Of a stretch of 64,000 nt of DNA, positions 47,029-54,612 are shown in pieces (position 1 is the first letter of the stretch; every line of letters starts with the position of its first letter). Position numbers and translations under genes: made by a program. Below the pieces are notes generated by a model. The model was given only the letters and a program-made list of their open reading frames with translations. It did not search any database and was not told the origin of the DNA. The stretch is taken from contig CAVSEV010000015.1 of assembly GCA_963727015.1 (NCBI GenBank), positions 186,001 through 250,000 on the forward strand, written 5' to 3'. The DNA is from DATFVJ01 sp963727015 (lineage in GTDB: Bacteria > Actinomycetota > Actinomycetes > Streptosporangiales > Streptosporangiaceae).

Positions 47029-48090
47029 CAGTGCCCTGCTCGAGGAACTGGATGATCTCGGCGGCGACGCGGTCAGGAAACTCGGCCATCGCGTAGTGCC
47101 CTGCGCCCTCGATAATTGCCGCGCGCCCGTGCAGTTCCTTCGCTATCGCGTTGGCGTCGGCGACCGGGTCGCGCGAATCGGGGTCTTTGGTGCCCATCAC
47201 GACGAGCGCCGGGCAGCGCACCTCGGGCATCCTCGCGTTGCACTCGTCCGCAGTGCCCGCCGCGAGCGCCCGCAGCATGCCGTGCAGCGCCGCCATCCGC
47301 CCAGGCTCGGCGAGCATGGCTGCGAGGGCTTTCTTGTACTCGGGGTAGTCGTCAGGCTTACGCGCCTTGAAGAGGCTCGCCCAATAGGCCATCCACGCCC
47401 AGCGGTACCGTCCGACGATCTCCCCGCCGGCATTCATGACGACGCGCTGGATCCTGCCTGATGGCGGTCGGCCCGGTCCGCAGAGCACCAGGGCCGCGAT
47501 CTGGTCGGGCGCCTCGGCCGCGGCCCACACTGCCGAGGCAGTGGTGATCGACTCGGCGATCACGATGGCCGGCCCGCAGGCCCGTGCGTGTCGCATCGGG
47601 GTGCGTGGCGTTCAGGTGGCGGATGAGCGCCAGGATGTCGGAGCCGAGAGCCGCGGCGGAGTACACCGGCCATCCGGTGCTCGACTCGCCGTGACCGCGC
47701 AGGTCCATCGTCGCCACCCGGTACCCGGCCTCGGTGAGCGCGGGGCGCAGGAATCGGAAGAGCTGGCGGCGGTCGCCGATGCCTGGCGCGCAGACGATCA
47801 GGGGACCGGTGCGCCGTGTCGTCATAAGCAAGCTGGCCGCACGGCACGTCGACGAAGTGCGTCTGCGGCTGGGCGTGGGTCTGCGGCCGGGCGTGGGCCT
47901 GAGGTGGTGCTTGGGCCTGAGGTGGTGCTTGGGGCGGGGACGGTTCTTCGTTCTGGGGTGGTTTGTGGGCCTGAGGTGGTTTGTGGGCTTGGAGTGGTTT
48001 GTGGGCCTGAGGTGTTTTGTGGGCTTGGAGTGGTTTGTGGGCCGAAGGTGGGCTGGGGGGCTCGGTTTGCGGCTTGGGCTGGGGTTGCAT
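47021..48090 (-). pseudogene. Alpha/beta hydrolase with two apparent frameshifts and a repeat-derived N-terminus
   Basis: Homology runs through three frames. Frame 1 (from 48090) has a PPQAHKPPQAHKPLQ repeat and then FVDVPCGQLAYDDT. Frame 2 (about 47825-47595) has GPLIVCAPGIGDRRQLFRF and MDLRGHGESSTGW. Frame 3 (to 47021) has AIVIAESITTASAVWAAAEA with the nucleophile-elbow position as AES, then VRCPALVVMGTKDPDSRDP and IEGAGHYAMAEFPDRV with the acid and His. Both junctions need a one-base skip. The gene is broken as written, or the sequence has indel errors. Likely partner of the TetR regulator. Confidence 0.8.
47945..48050. repeat. 18-bp tandem repeat at the 5' end of the hydrolase frame
   Basis: Five to six copies of GTGGTTTGTGGGCCTGAG / GTGGTTTGTGGGCTTGGA. 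In the minus frame it encodes AHKPPQ/AHKPLQ. Confidence 0.88.
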
Positions 48091-48127
48091 TCGCAGGCCT
48101 CCCGGGGCGATGTCGATCGTCGGCAGT

Positions 48128-48168
48128 TTAGCTAGTTCAAGTAGCTTAAAAGCTAATCGCGATAGCTT
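48128..48168 (-). promoter_or_regulatory. Repeated AAGCTA/TAGCTT half-sites, candidate TetR operator
   Basis: TAGCTT-AA-AAGCTA at 48142-48155 is followed after 7 bases by another TAGCTT (48163-48168), and TTAGCTAG lies at 48128-48135. The block is AT-rich in a GC-rich genome and sits upstream of the hydrolase-TetR unit and of the divergent HipA gene. Confidence 0.6.
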
Positions 48169-48313
48169 AGTACATTGGTTAGCACGGTCTAGCCCGGTTC
48201 ACGATGGTTTCTGTTGTTTCTTCCCCGATCGCGCTGGATGCTCCGTCATGTTGGCGCAAGTTCCGCCGCGATAGTGGAACGGCAGGCCGGGACGCGCGGA
48301 TAACCTGACCCGC

Positions 48314-49033
48314 GTGCTCGAACATGTCACGGTGACGCGATACGTGACCCCGCTGCGCGAGGGTGGGTCACTGCCTGCCATCGTGGAGGCCGACAACCTC
48401 GGCACGTATGTGATGAAGTTCCGCGGCGCGGGGCAGGGGCCGAAAGCTCTCGTCGCGGAGATCATCGGCGGCGAACTCGCCCGCAGGCTCGGGCTGCGCA
48501 CGCCGGAACTGGTACTGGGTGACCTTGATCCGCGCATACCGGGCAGCGAGCCCGACCCCGAGATCCAAGATCTCCTGCGTGCGAGCGAAGGGCTCAACCT
48601 TGGCGTGGACTTCCTCCCTGGCTCGGTCGGCTTCGACCCGCTCGGGTGGGCGCCCGACCGGTTGTTCGCCAGCAAGGTGCTGTGGTTCGACGCGCTGATC
48701 CAGAACGTCGACCGCACGTGGCGCAACACCAACCTGCTCGTGTGGCACCGAGATATCTGGCTCATAGATCACGGTGCGGCGCTTTACTTTCATCACAACT
48801 GGCCGACAGCGGACCCCGCGAGACCCTTCGACGCCCATGATCATGTGCTGCGCGGTTCTGCGGGGTCGCTGGCTGAGGCGCATGAGGCGCTCGCGCCACA
48901 GATAACCGATGAGTTGCTCACCGAGGTCACCGGCTTGGTACCGCAAGCGTGGTACGGGGACGGCGGCGGGCCGCCCTATGTGCGTCATCTCATCGAGCGT
49001 GCGCCGCGCGTGCCGGAGGTGATCCGGCTATGA
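48314..49033 (+). CDS. HipA-family kinase-like protein
   Basis: 239 residues. The nucleotide-binding part resembles HipA C-terminal lobes: TYVMKFRGAGQGPKALVAEI (Lys in a beta-strand), FDALIQNVDRTWRNTNLLVW (catalytic Asp-Arg-Asn region), and IWLIDHGAALYFHH (metal-binding Asp). It lacks the N-terminal HipA domain and there is no HipB-like antitoxin next to it. Instead its stop overlaps (ATGA) the start of a DUF3037 gene; this pairing is recurrent in bacteria. Role unknown; a toxin-like kinase is an inference. Confidence 0.82.
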   Translation: MLEHVTVTRYVTPLREGGSLPAIVEADNLGTYVMKFRGAGQGPKALVAEIIGGELARRLGLRTPELVLGDLDPRIPGSEPDPEIQDLLRASEGLNLGVDFLPGSVGFDPLGWAPDRLFASKVLWFDALIQNVDRTWRNTNLLVWHRDIWLIDHGAALYFHHNWPTADPARPFDAHDHVLRGSAGSLAEAHEALAPQITDELLTEVTGLVPQAWYGDGGGPPYVRHLIERAPRVPEVIRL

Positions 49034-49395
49034 GTGAGGTGTTCGAGTACGCGCTGATCCGTGTCGTCCCGCGTATTGAGCGCGGCGAGGCGATCAATGT
49101 GGGAGTGATCCTCTACTCGCTGGGTCACGAGTACCTGCGCGCGCGGGTTCAACTTGACGAGCATCGCCTGCAGGCCCTTGACGCGGCGGTCGACCTGCCC
49201 GCCGTGCGCGCCGCGCTCGGTGTTCTCGTCAGCGCGTGCAGCGAGGGACCGCTCGCTGAGCAGCCGCTCGGGGCCCGATTTCGCTGGCTGACCGCGCCGC
49301 GGAGCACGATGGTCCAGCCCAGTCCCGTGCACAGCGGTCTCACCGACGACCCTGAGGCCGAACTTGAGCACCTTTTCGACACGCTGGTGCGCTAG
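49030..49395 (+). CDS. DUF3037 protein
   Basis: 121 residues from ATG 49030, overlapping the HipA-like stop. MSEVFEYALIRVVPRIERGE and INVGVILYSLGHEYLRARV match DUF3037. Its stop codon lies within the left end of the MITE-like element starting at 49392. Function unknown, but coupled to the kinase-like protein. Confidence 0.85.
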   Translation: MSEVFEYALIRVVPRIERGEAINVGVILYSLGHEYLRARVQLDEHRLQALDAAVDLPAVRAALGVLVSACSEGPLAEQPLGARFRWLTAPRSTMVQPSPVHSGLTDDPEAELEHLFDTLVR

Positions 49396-49582
49396 GGCGT
49401 AGTCCCGTAGATCTCGGTCGATGCGGTGCTCCAGGCGGCGATCCGGCCAGGCCCTGCTTGTTCTCGAGGAGCCGATAGTGGAACCATCGTGCGACGACGA
49501 CAGTGCTCCACGGCCCCGGCCGGCCGTCTTGGGTCGTGGACGGCACTGTCGCGCCGCCAGAGATCTGCGGGACACGTCCTAG
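49392..49582 (+). mobile_element. MITE-like element, copy 2
   Basis: Imperfect inverted ends: left CTAGGGCGTAGTCCCGTAG, right (minus strand) CTAGGACGTGTCCCGCAG. The interior shares TTCTCGAGGAG and GATAGTGGA blocks and overall order with the element at 1943-2126, in opposite orientation. It sits between DUF3037 and the recA control region. Confidence 0.6.
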
Positions 49583-49627
49583 ATCCGCCTAAGTTCTCCG
49601 CTTGCGCCGGCGTGTCGGGCTCATGAT

Positions 49628-49641
49628 CGAACAGCTGTTCG
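49628..49641 (+). promoter_or_regulatory. LexA-type SOS box upstream of recA
   Basis: CGAACAGCTGTTCG is a perfect match to the actinobacterial/Gram-positive SOS box CGAAC-N4-GTTCG. A TATAGG hexamer follows at once and could be the -10 box. It is 336 bp from the recA start codon. Confidence 0.85.
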
Positions 49642-49671
49642 TATAGGCTCCTCACGTGCGCCGCACCTTGC

Positions 49672-49755
49672 CCGGACTGCCGAGCTTGGCCGGACTACGA
49701 GCTGGAAGTACTGCCGAGCTTGGAAGTGCTGCCGAGCTTGGAAGGACTGGCAAGG
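49672..49755. repeat. Short array in the recA leader
   Basis: Four degenerate copies of GCCGAGCTTGGAAGTGCT (18 bp). It lies between the SOS box and the proximal promoter. Confidence 0.75.
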
Positions 49756-49804
49756 CACCGTTTTCCTGGTGGCCCGAGACTCGTGCCGCCCGGGTGGGCG
49801 CAAA

Positions 49805-49827
49805 TTGTCGGCAGGGGCGCGTAGCGT
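49805..49827 (+). promoter_or_regulatory. PafBC-type (RecA-NDp) promoter of recA
   Basis: TTGTCGGCAGG, 6 bases, TAGCGT. This fits the LexA-independent damage motif TTGTCRGTGGC-N6-TAGGGT of mycobacterial recA. It is 150 bp upstream of the recA ATG. Confidence 0.7.
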
Positions 49828-49976
49828 CAGTGCCGACAAGCCGGGCGGCATGCCGGGCAGCGTTGCTGAACGGCACCGCTATACGGCACCGTCGGCAGCA
49901 TATCGACCACGACGATCATCTGAGCGGTACGGCGGAGACGCCACCATCAGGCCCGTGACCCTCACAGGGAGTTCTC

Positions 49977-51155
49977 ATGGCAGCTAGCGACAGGACGGGG
50001 ATGGACCGGCCCGGCGACCGGGACAAGGCCCTCGATGCCGCGCTCGTCCAGATCGAGCGGCAGTTCGGCAAGGGCTCGGTCATGCGCCTTGGCGACGACG
50101 CCCGCGCCCCTGTCGAGGTGATCCCGACCGGTTCGATCGCGCTCGACGTCGCGCTCGGCATCGGCGGCCTGCCCCGCGGCCGTGTCGTCGAAATATACGG
50201 ACCTGAAAGCAGCGGAAAAACTACTGTCGCATTGCACGCCGTCGCCAATGCGCAGAAGACGGGCGGGATCGCGGCCTTCATCGATGCCGAGCATGCGCTC
50301 GATCCCGAATACGCAAAGCGGCTCGGCGTCGACACAGACGCGCTGCTCGTCTCCCAGCCCGATACCGGCGAGCAGGCGCTGGAAATCGCCGACATGCTGA
50401 TCCGTTCCGGCGCGCTCGACATCGTCGTCATCGACTCCGTGGCCGCCTTGGTGCCGAGAGCCGAGATCGAGGGCGAGATGGGGGACAGCCACGTCGGCCT
50501 GCAGGCCAGGCTCATGTCCCAGGCGCTGCGTAAGCTCACCGGTGCGATAAGCCAGACCAAAACCACGGCAGTTTTCATCAACCAGCTGCGTGAGAAGGTC
50601 GGCGTGATGTTCGGCAGTCCTGAGACGACGACAGGTGGGCGGGCACTTAAATTCTATTCGTCGGTCCGGCTCGATGTGCGGCGCATCGAGACGCTCAAGG
50701 ACGGCACCGAGCCGGTCGGCAGCCGCACCCGGATAAAGGTCGTGAAGAACAAGATGGCCTCGCCGTTCAAACAGGCCGAGATGGATATCTTGTACGGCTT
50801 CGGGATCAGCAGGGAAGGCGGTCTGATCGATCTCGGCGTGGAGCAGAGCATCGTGCGCAAGTCCGGTGCCTGGTACACCTACGAAGGCGACCAGCTCGGG
50901 CAGGGCAAAGAGAATGCCAGGAACTTCCTGCGGAGCAACCCCGACCTCGCCGACGAGATCGAGAAGAAGATCAAAGAGAAGCTGGGCGTGGGACCGCAGC
51001 TCGATGCGGACTCCATGGAGACTGTGGGTCCGGACGGTCCGGTTGCGCCATCCCGCGGCGGCGGCCCCGCCGCGGCGCCTGGAGGACCTGTTGTACGCGG
51101 CCGGACGGCTGGTCCGGGGCGGACAGGCACGGGGCCGAGGCCAGGATCGGAGTAG
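49977..51155 (+). CDS. recA: Recombinase RecA
   Basis: 392 residues, no intein. Walker A GPESSGKTT at residues 75-83; ALDIVVIDSVAALVPRAEIEG is Walker B; TGGRALKFYSSVRLDVRR and KVVKNKMASPF are conserved. The C-terminus has a Gly/Pro/Arg-rich tail of about 40 residues. GGGAG lies 8 bases before ATG 49977. Filament-forming recombinase and co-protease for LexA; expression should respond to damage through two promoters. RecX is encoded 105 bp downstream. Confidence 0.98.
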   Translation: MAASDRTGMDRPGDRDKALDAALVQIERQFGKGSVMRLGDDARAPVEVIPTGSIALDVALGIGGLPRGRVVEIYGPESSGKTTVALHAVANAQKTGGIAAFIDAEHALDPEYAKRLGVDTDALLVSQPDTGEQALEIADMLIRSGALDIVVIDSVAALVPRAEIEGEMGDSHVGLQARLMSQALRKLTGAISQTKTTAVFINQLREKVGVMFGSPETTTGGRALKFYSSVRLDVRRIETLKDGTEPVGSRTRIKVVKNKMASPFKQAEMDILYGFGISREGGLIDLGVEQSIVRKSGAWYTYEGDQLGQGKENARNFLRSNPDLADEIEKKIKEKLGVGPQLDADSMETVGPDGPVAPSRGGGPAAAPGGPVVRGRTAGPGRTGTGPRPGSE

Positions 51156-51259
51156 CGGCCAGGATCGGAGTAAACGCCCCAACAGGGCCGTGGACCGGCC
51201 GTTACTCGGCGCGGGCGGAGGAACGGCCGGGGAACTGATTCCGGAGGAGAGGCGAGTAG

Positions 51260-52117
51260 GTGGCCACCCGGCGGCGTCGAGGATCACGTGTACCCGGTCC
51301 CGGCCGCGCGCTCGAAGAAGATGCCGCGCTCGAAGAAGATGCTGCGCTCGAGGAACATGCCGCGCTCGAGGAAGATGCGGAGCGTGCGAGCGGCCAGCCA
51401 GCAGGCGGCGCGAAGGGGCGGACAGCCAGTGCGGCGGCGCAGGCGGCAACGGACGGCGCCGGCGATCCGCCGGGCCTCGGGCTCACCGGCATGCCAGGGC
51501 CGCTGAGGCGTGGCACGGGGGGACGCGGGACTCGGGATAGGGGTGAGCGGCGGGAAGGGATGCGGGATCCGGAGGCGGCAGCGAGGGAAGCCTGCCTGCG
51601 GCTGCTGACCGCCGCGCCACGGACACGGGCTCAGCTCGCCGGTGCTCTGCGCCGCCGGGGGGTGCCGCAGAGCGTGGCCGACCAGGTTCTCGGCCGTTTC
51701 GCCGAGACCGGGCTGATCGACGACGCGGCGTTTGCGAGTGCGTGGGTGGAGTCGCGTCACTACGGCCGCGGCCTTTCCCGCCGCGCGCTCGCGGCCGAAT
51801 TGCGCCAGCGCGGCGTCGCCGACGACGATGTCCGTGACGCTGTGAGCGAGCTTGATCCGCAGCAGGAGGCTGCGACCGCCCGTCGCCTGGTGGACGCCAA
51901 GCTCGCAGCCAACCGTGGCCAGCCGCCGCGCGTCCGTACCCGTCGCCTGGCGGGAATGCTGGCCAGGAAGGGTTATCCCGCAGGGCTGGTATTCCGTATC
52001 GTCCGTGAAGCACTCGAAGAGGAAGGTGTCGACGCGGCCGAGGCCGGCCTCGACGAATCGGCGGAGGCGGCCTTTGAGGGCGCGGATGCGTGGCCGGACG
52101 GCGCGGAGCCGGGCTGA
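51260..52117 (+). CDS. recX: Regulatory protein RecX with repeat-encoded N-terminal extension
   Basis: 285 residues from GTG 51260, which has GGAGGAGAGG 8-17 bases upstream. RecX homology starts at about residue 100 (EACLRLLTAAPRTRAQLAGA, RFAETGLIDDAAFASAWVE, RGLSRRALAAELRQRG). The extension contains four copies of an 18-bp repeat (51308-51379) encoding LEEDAA, giving a strongly acidic stretch. RecX binds within the RecA filament groove and inhibits RecA. Confidence 0.93.
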   Translation: MATRRRRGSRVPGPGRALEEDAALEEDAALEEHAALEEDAERASGQPAGGAKGRTASAAAQAATDGAGDPPGLGLTGMPGPLRRGTGGRGTRDRGERREGMRDPEAAAREACLRLLTAAPRTRAQLAGALRRRGVPQSVADQVLGRFAETGLIDDAAFASAWVESRHYGRGLSRRALAAELRQRGVADDDVRDAVSELDPQQEAATARRLVDAKLAANRGQPPRVRTRRLAGMLARKGYPAGLVFRIVREALEEEGVDAAEAGLDESAEAAFEGADAWPDGAEPG

Positions 52118-52565
52118 CGACGCCCGCGTGGCTGGCCAGTCCGGACGCGTGCGGCGCGAAGAAGCGCTTGGCTGGGCTCGGCTCGGTCATGCGGTCTCGG
52201 GCGGGCCCACGGGCCGCAGCCGAGCCCACGGGCCGCAGCCGAGCCGAGCCCACGCGGGGGCCGCAAGCCGAGCCGAGCCCGCGGGGGGCCGCAGCGAGCC
52301 GAGCCCACGGGCCGCGGCCGAGCCGGCCCACGGGCGGCAAGCCGAGCCGAGCCCACGGGGGGGCCGCAGCCGAGCCGAGCCCACGGGCCGCCCGCCGAGC
52401 CGGCAGGTCGCCCAATTTGGCCGCAGGGCCCGTGTATCTGCACGAACCACGCTCGCTCTGTATGACAACGGAGGAAGGCCTTCCCGTATCGAGCTCTAAA
52501 CCGCTTGGTGATCCGTTGCATTTCCAGGCGATGGGCCAAGCCGACGAGATTTGGGGGAAACACGC
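52118..52565. repeat. Tandem array of CGAGCCCACGGGCCGCAGC units
   Basis: From about 52200 to 52410, roughly ten degenerate 19-23 bp units with CCGAGCCCACGGG and GGCCGCAGCCGAG cores. From 52410 to 52565 the DNA becomes AT-richer and leads into a small gene. No gene supported in the array. Confidence 0.85.
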
Positions 52566-52856
52566 GTGAACGCATGGTTTCATCATTGGATAATCGTAGA
52601 TTTCTACGATCCGGTTTGGCCCAACATCGCCGCATCGATTCTGTGCGCGGTTTGGGCTGTGCGCAGAATAAAAATTCACCTAAGGCGGCATCACCAGTTA
52701 ATGGTTCACCACTTTTCACCCTTGCACGGGAAGCACGACGATTTGAATGGCGGGAGGGGGATCGGTGCCGGAACCATCCCCGGCAGCGACAGCACCTGGG
52801 ATAGCGGCCGTAACGGCGGCGGTGGCAGAGTCAAGAGCGAGACAAGAAGCAGTTGA
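52566..52856 (+). CDS. Small membrane protein of low GC, phage-like character
   Basis: 96 residues from GTG 52566, with GGGGG about 8 bases upstream. One membrane helix (PNIAASILCAVWAVRRIKI) is followed by a His-rich basic segment (HLRRHHQLMVHHFSPLHGK). Codon use is AT-richer than every neighbour. Small Trp/His-rich one-helix proteins of this kind occur in actinophages; no family is assigned. Likely acquired. Confidence 0.5.
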   Translation: MNAWFHHWIIVDFYDPVWPNIAASILCAVWAVRRIKIHLRRHHQLMVHHFSPLHGKHDDLNGGRGIGAGTIPGSDSTWDSGRNGGGGRVKSETRSS

Positions 52857-53131
52857 CGCCGCCAGACATCCCGAACGCGCCGGTTTGCGGCCCGATGTGC
52901 CGCCCGGGAACGCGGTCCATCAGATACCGGACGAGCGCCGACCCGATGCGCTGCCGGCGGACGGCGCTGGTAGTGCTCCGCAGGGTTCGCGGACGCGAAC
53001 AGCCACAGGCATCTACCCTCGTCGTAGCGGCGCGGGGCCGGCGCCGAATGTACCTATGGAGGGGACGAAAGGCCCTGCCCCCTGCGCCCAGGCGCGCGCC
53101 TACTGGACAGACAGAGTGCTTGGGAGGGCGC

Positions 53132-53590
53132 ATGAAACAGCGGGTGCCCAGGAGGGCGTGGTACTCACCGGGCGGAGCCTTTGGCCGCCCCCGGGTGCTC
53201 GTCGAGGATGACCACCCTGCTCTCGCGATCTCGGACTTCTCCCGGTTCCAGGAGGCGGGCTTTGACGTCGCCTTTTGTTCCGGACCGGGTCGCACCCCCG
53301 AGGACTGCCCTTTGCTGCGGGGTGCGGAGTGCGAGGTGCTAGCCAGCGCCGATGCCGTGCTCCACGGGCTCGACGGCCAGCTCGGCGTCGCCGCGGCCAT
53401 TCGCCGACGGCATCCGGAGATACCGGTCGTGGCCGAGCAGCGCCGCGCCGAGGACGGGAGCTTGGAGACGGTCCCGGCGGGATGCGTGCCACTCGCCTAC
53501 GCGTGCTCGGTGAAAGGCCAGGTGGACGCGCTGCGCCGAGAAATAGCGGACCGGCCCAGGTCTTCGAAGGGATCTTCCAGCACGCGCTGA
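53132..53590 (+). CDS. Uncharacterised protein, possible degenerate receiver fold
   Basis: 152 residues from ATG 53132, with GGGAGGG just upstream; the frame opens at 52853 but that part is not protein-like. The core RPRVLVEDDHPALAISDFSRF, GFDVAFCSGPG, CPLLRGAECEVLASADAVLH and HPEIPVVAEQ resembles a receiver-like alpha/beta fold, but without the canonical phospho-Asp context. Three Cys are conserved-looking (CSGP, CPLL, CEVL). Function unknown. Confidence 0.6.
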   Translation: MKQRVPRRAWYSPGGAFGRPRVLVEDDHPALAISDFSRFQEAGFDVAFCSGPGRTPEDCPLLRGAECEVLASADAVLHGLDGQLGVAAAIRRRHPEIPVVAEQRRAEDGSLETVPAGCVPLAYACSVKGQVDALRREIADRPRSSKGSSSTR

Positions 53591-54612
53591 TCAGGCACCT
53601 CGCGGGCAGCGACGACGCGGCCCGCAGCCTCAGCGAGAACGTGCGGACCGTCCTGGAGTCATCGGCCATCCGCGCCTAGGCGGCGGGATGGATAGCCGCG
53701 ATGCCGTGCCGGGGACACGAGGGCAGCGCAGGTGCCCAGCGAAACGAGCCGATCCGCCGCTAAATCGGCTATCTAGCCTGGTCACAGGCACATGATGGCT
53801 CGCAAACGGCGGACTTGGCAGAGCGGTTTGCTTGCCCTGGACGTTATCGCAGCTTAACCTCACGGCAGCGAGGTGTTACTCCGCAGCGTGCGGATTGACA
53901 TAGACAGACATGACGATGCATAGACGACAACCGGGCCGCAGTTCCTGTGGCTCTCGCCACTGGCCGGTCCCGAACCGGCCCGCCAGCAGCCCTGGCGGAT
54001 ACCTGGCCGCACGCGTGGTGGCCGGGTGGACTGTCGTGACGGCATGGGCCGCAGGGACCATGCCGGGCAAGGGCGGCCATGCCCTTAGCGGTGGCCATCT
54101 GTACGGCAGTTCCCTTGCCCAAGGCGGTGGCCATACGCACGGCGGTCGCCGTGCGTATGGCGGTTGCCTTGCGCATTCTGGCGGCCGGGCGCCGGACTGG
54201 CGTTCGGCGGCAGGTCCGAGAGGTCGGGACCGGCGGATGACGGCTGGGCGGATGTGCGTGACGATGCCCATGATCATCGGGATGCGGGCTGCGATGGCTG
54301 GCGCCACCGTGATCCGGGGCGCGGCCGTTCGCCGCACGGTAATCCGCTGTCCGGCGGGCGGTGGTGCCGTCGGGCACGGTGCCGGCGGTGGTGCGGTCGG
54401 CCACGGTGCCGGCGGTGGTGCGGTCGGCTACGGCGCTGGCGGTGGTGCCGGTCGCGGTGCCGCCGGCAGCGCCGCCGGTCGCGGCAGTGGAGGCATTGCC
54501 GCATTCTGTGCATGCGACGTTACTGGCGGTCGCACGCGCTCGTAACCCCTCGCGCCAGGGCACGGCCGTGGTACATCGTCACGGCCGCCTTGCGAGCAGG
54601 AAGGGGTACGCC
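53591..54612. other. 1-kb gap with repeats before rny
   Basis: Open frames exist on both strands between 53844 and 54563, but none has homology or a ribosome site I can support. Features seen: a 30-base hairpin CCATACGCACGGCG / CGCCGTGCGTATGG (54131-54160) with a 2-base loop, and a 27-30 bp array of GGTGCCGGCGGTGGTGCGGT units at about 54365-54445. Confidence 0.5.

Noticed and set aside
49656..49958. 100-codon frame in the recA leader
   Set aside because: No ribosome site, contains an 18-bp array and spans the PafBC-type promoter; more likely untranslated leader.
53844..54563. Opposed 210-240 codon frames before rny
   Set aside because: Both are simple-composition readings of a repeat-rich gap; no start signal or homology on either strand.
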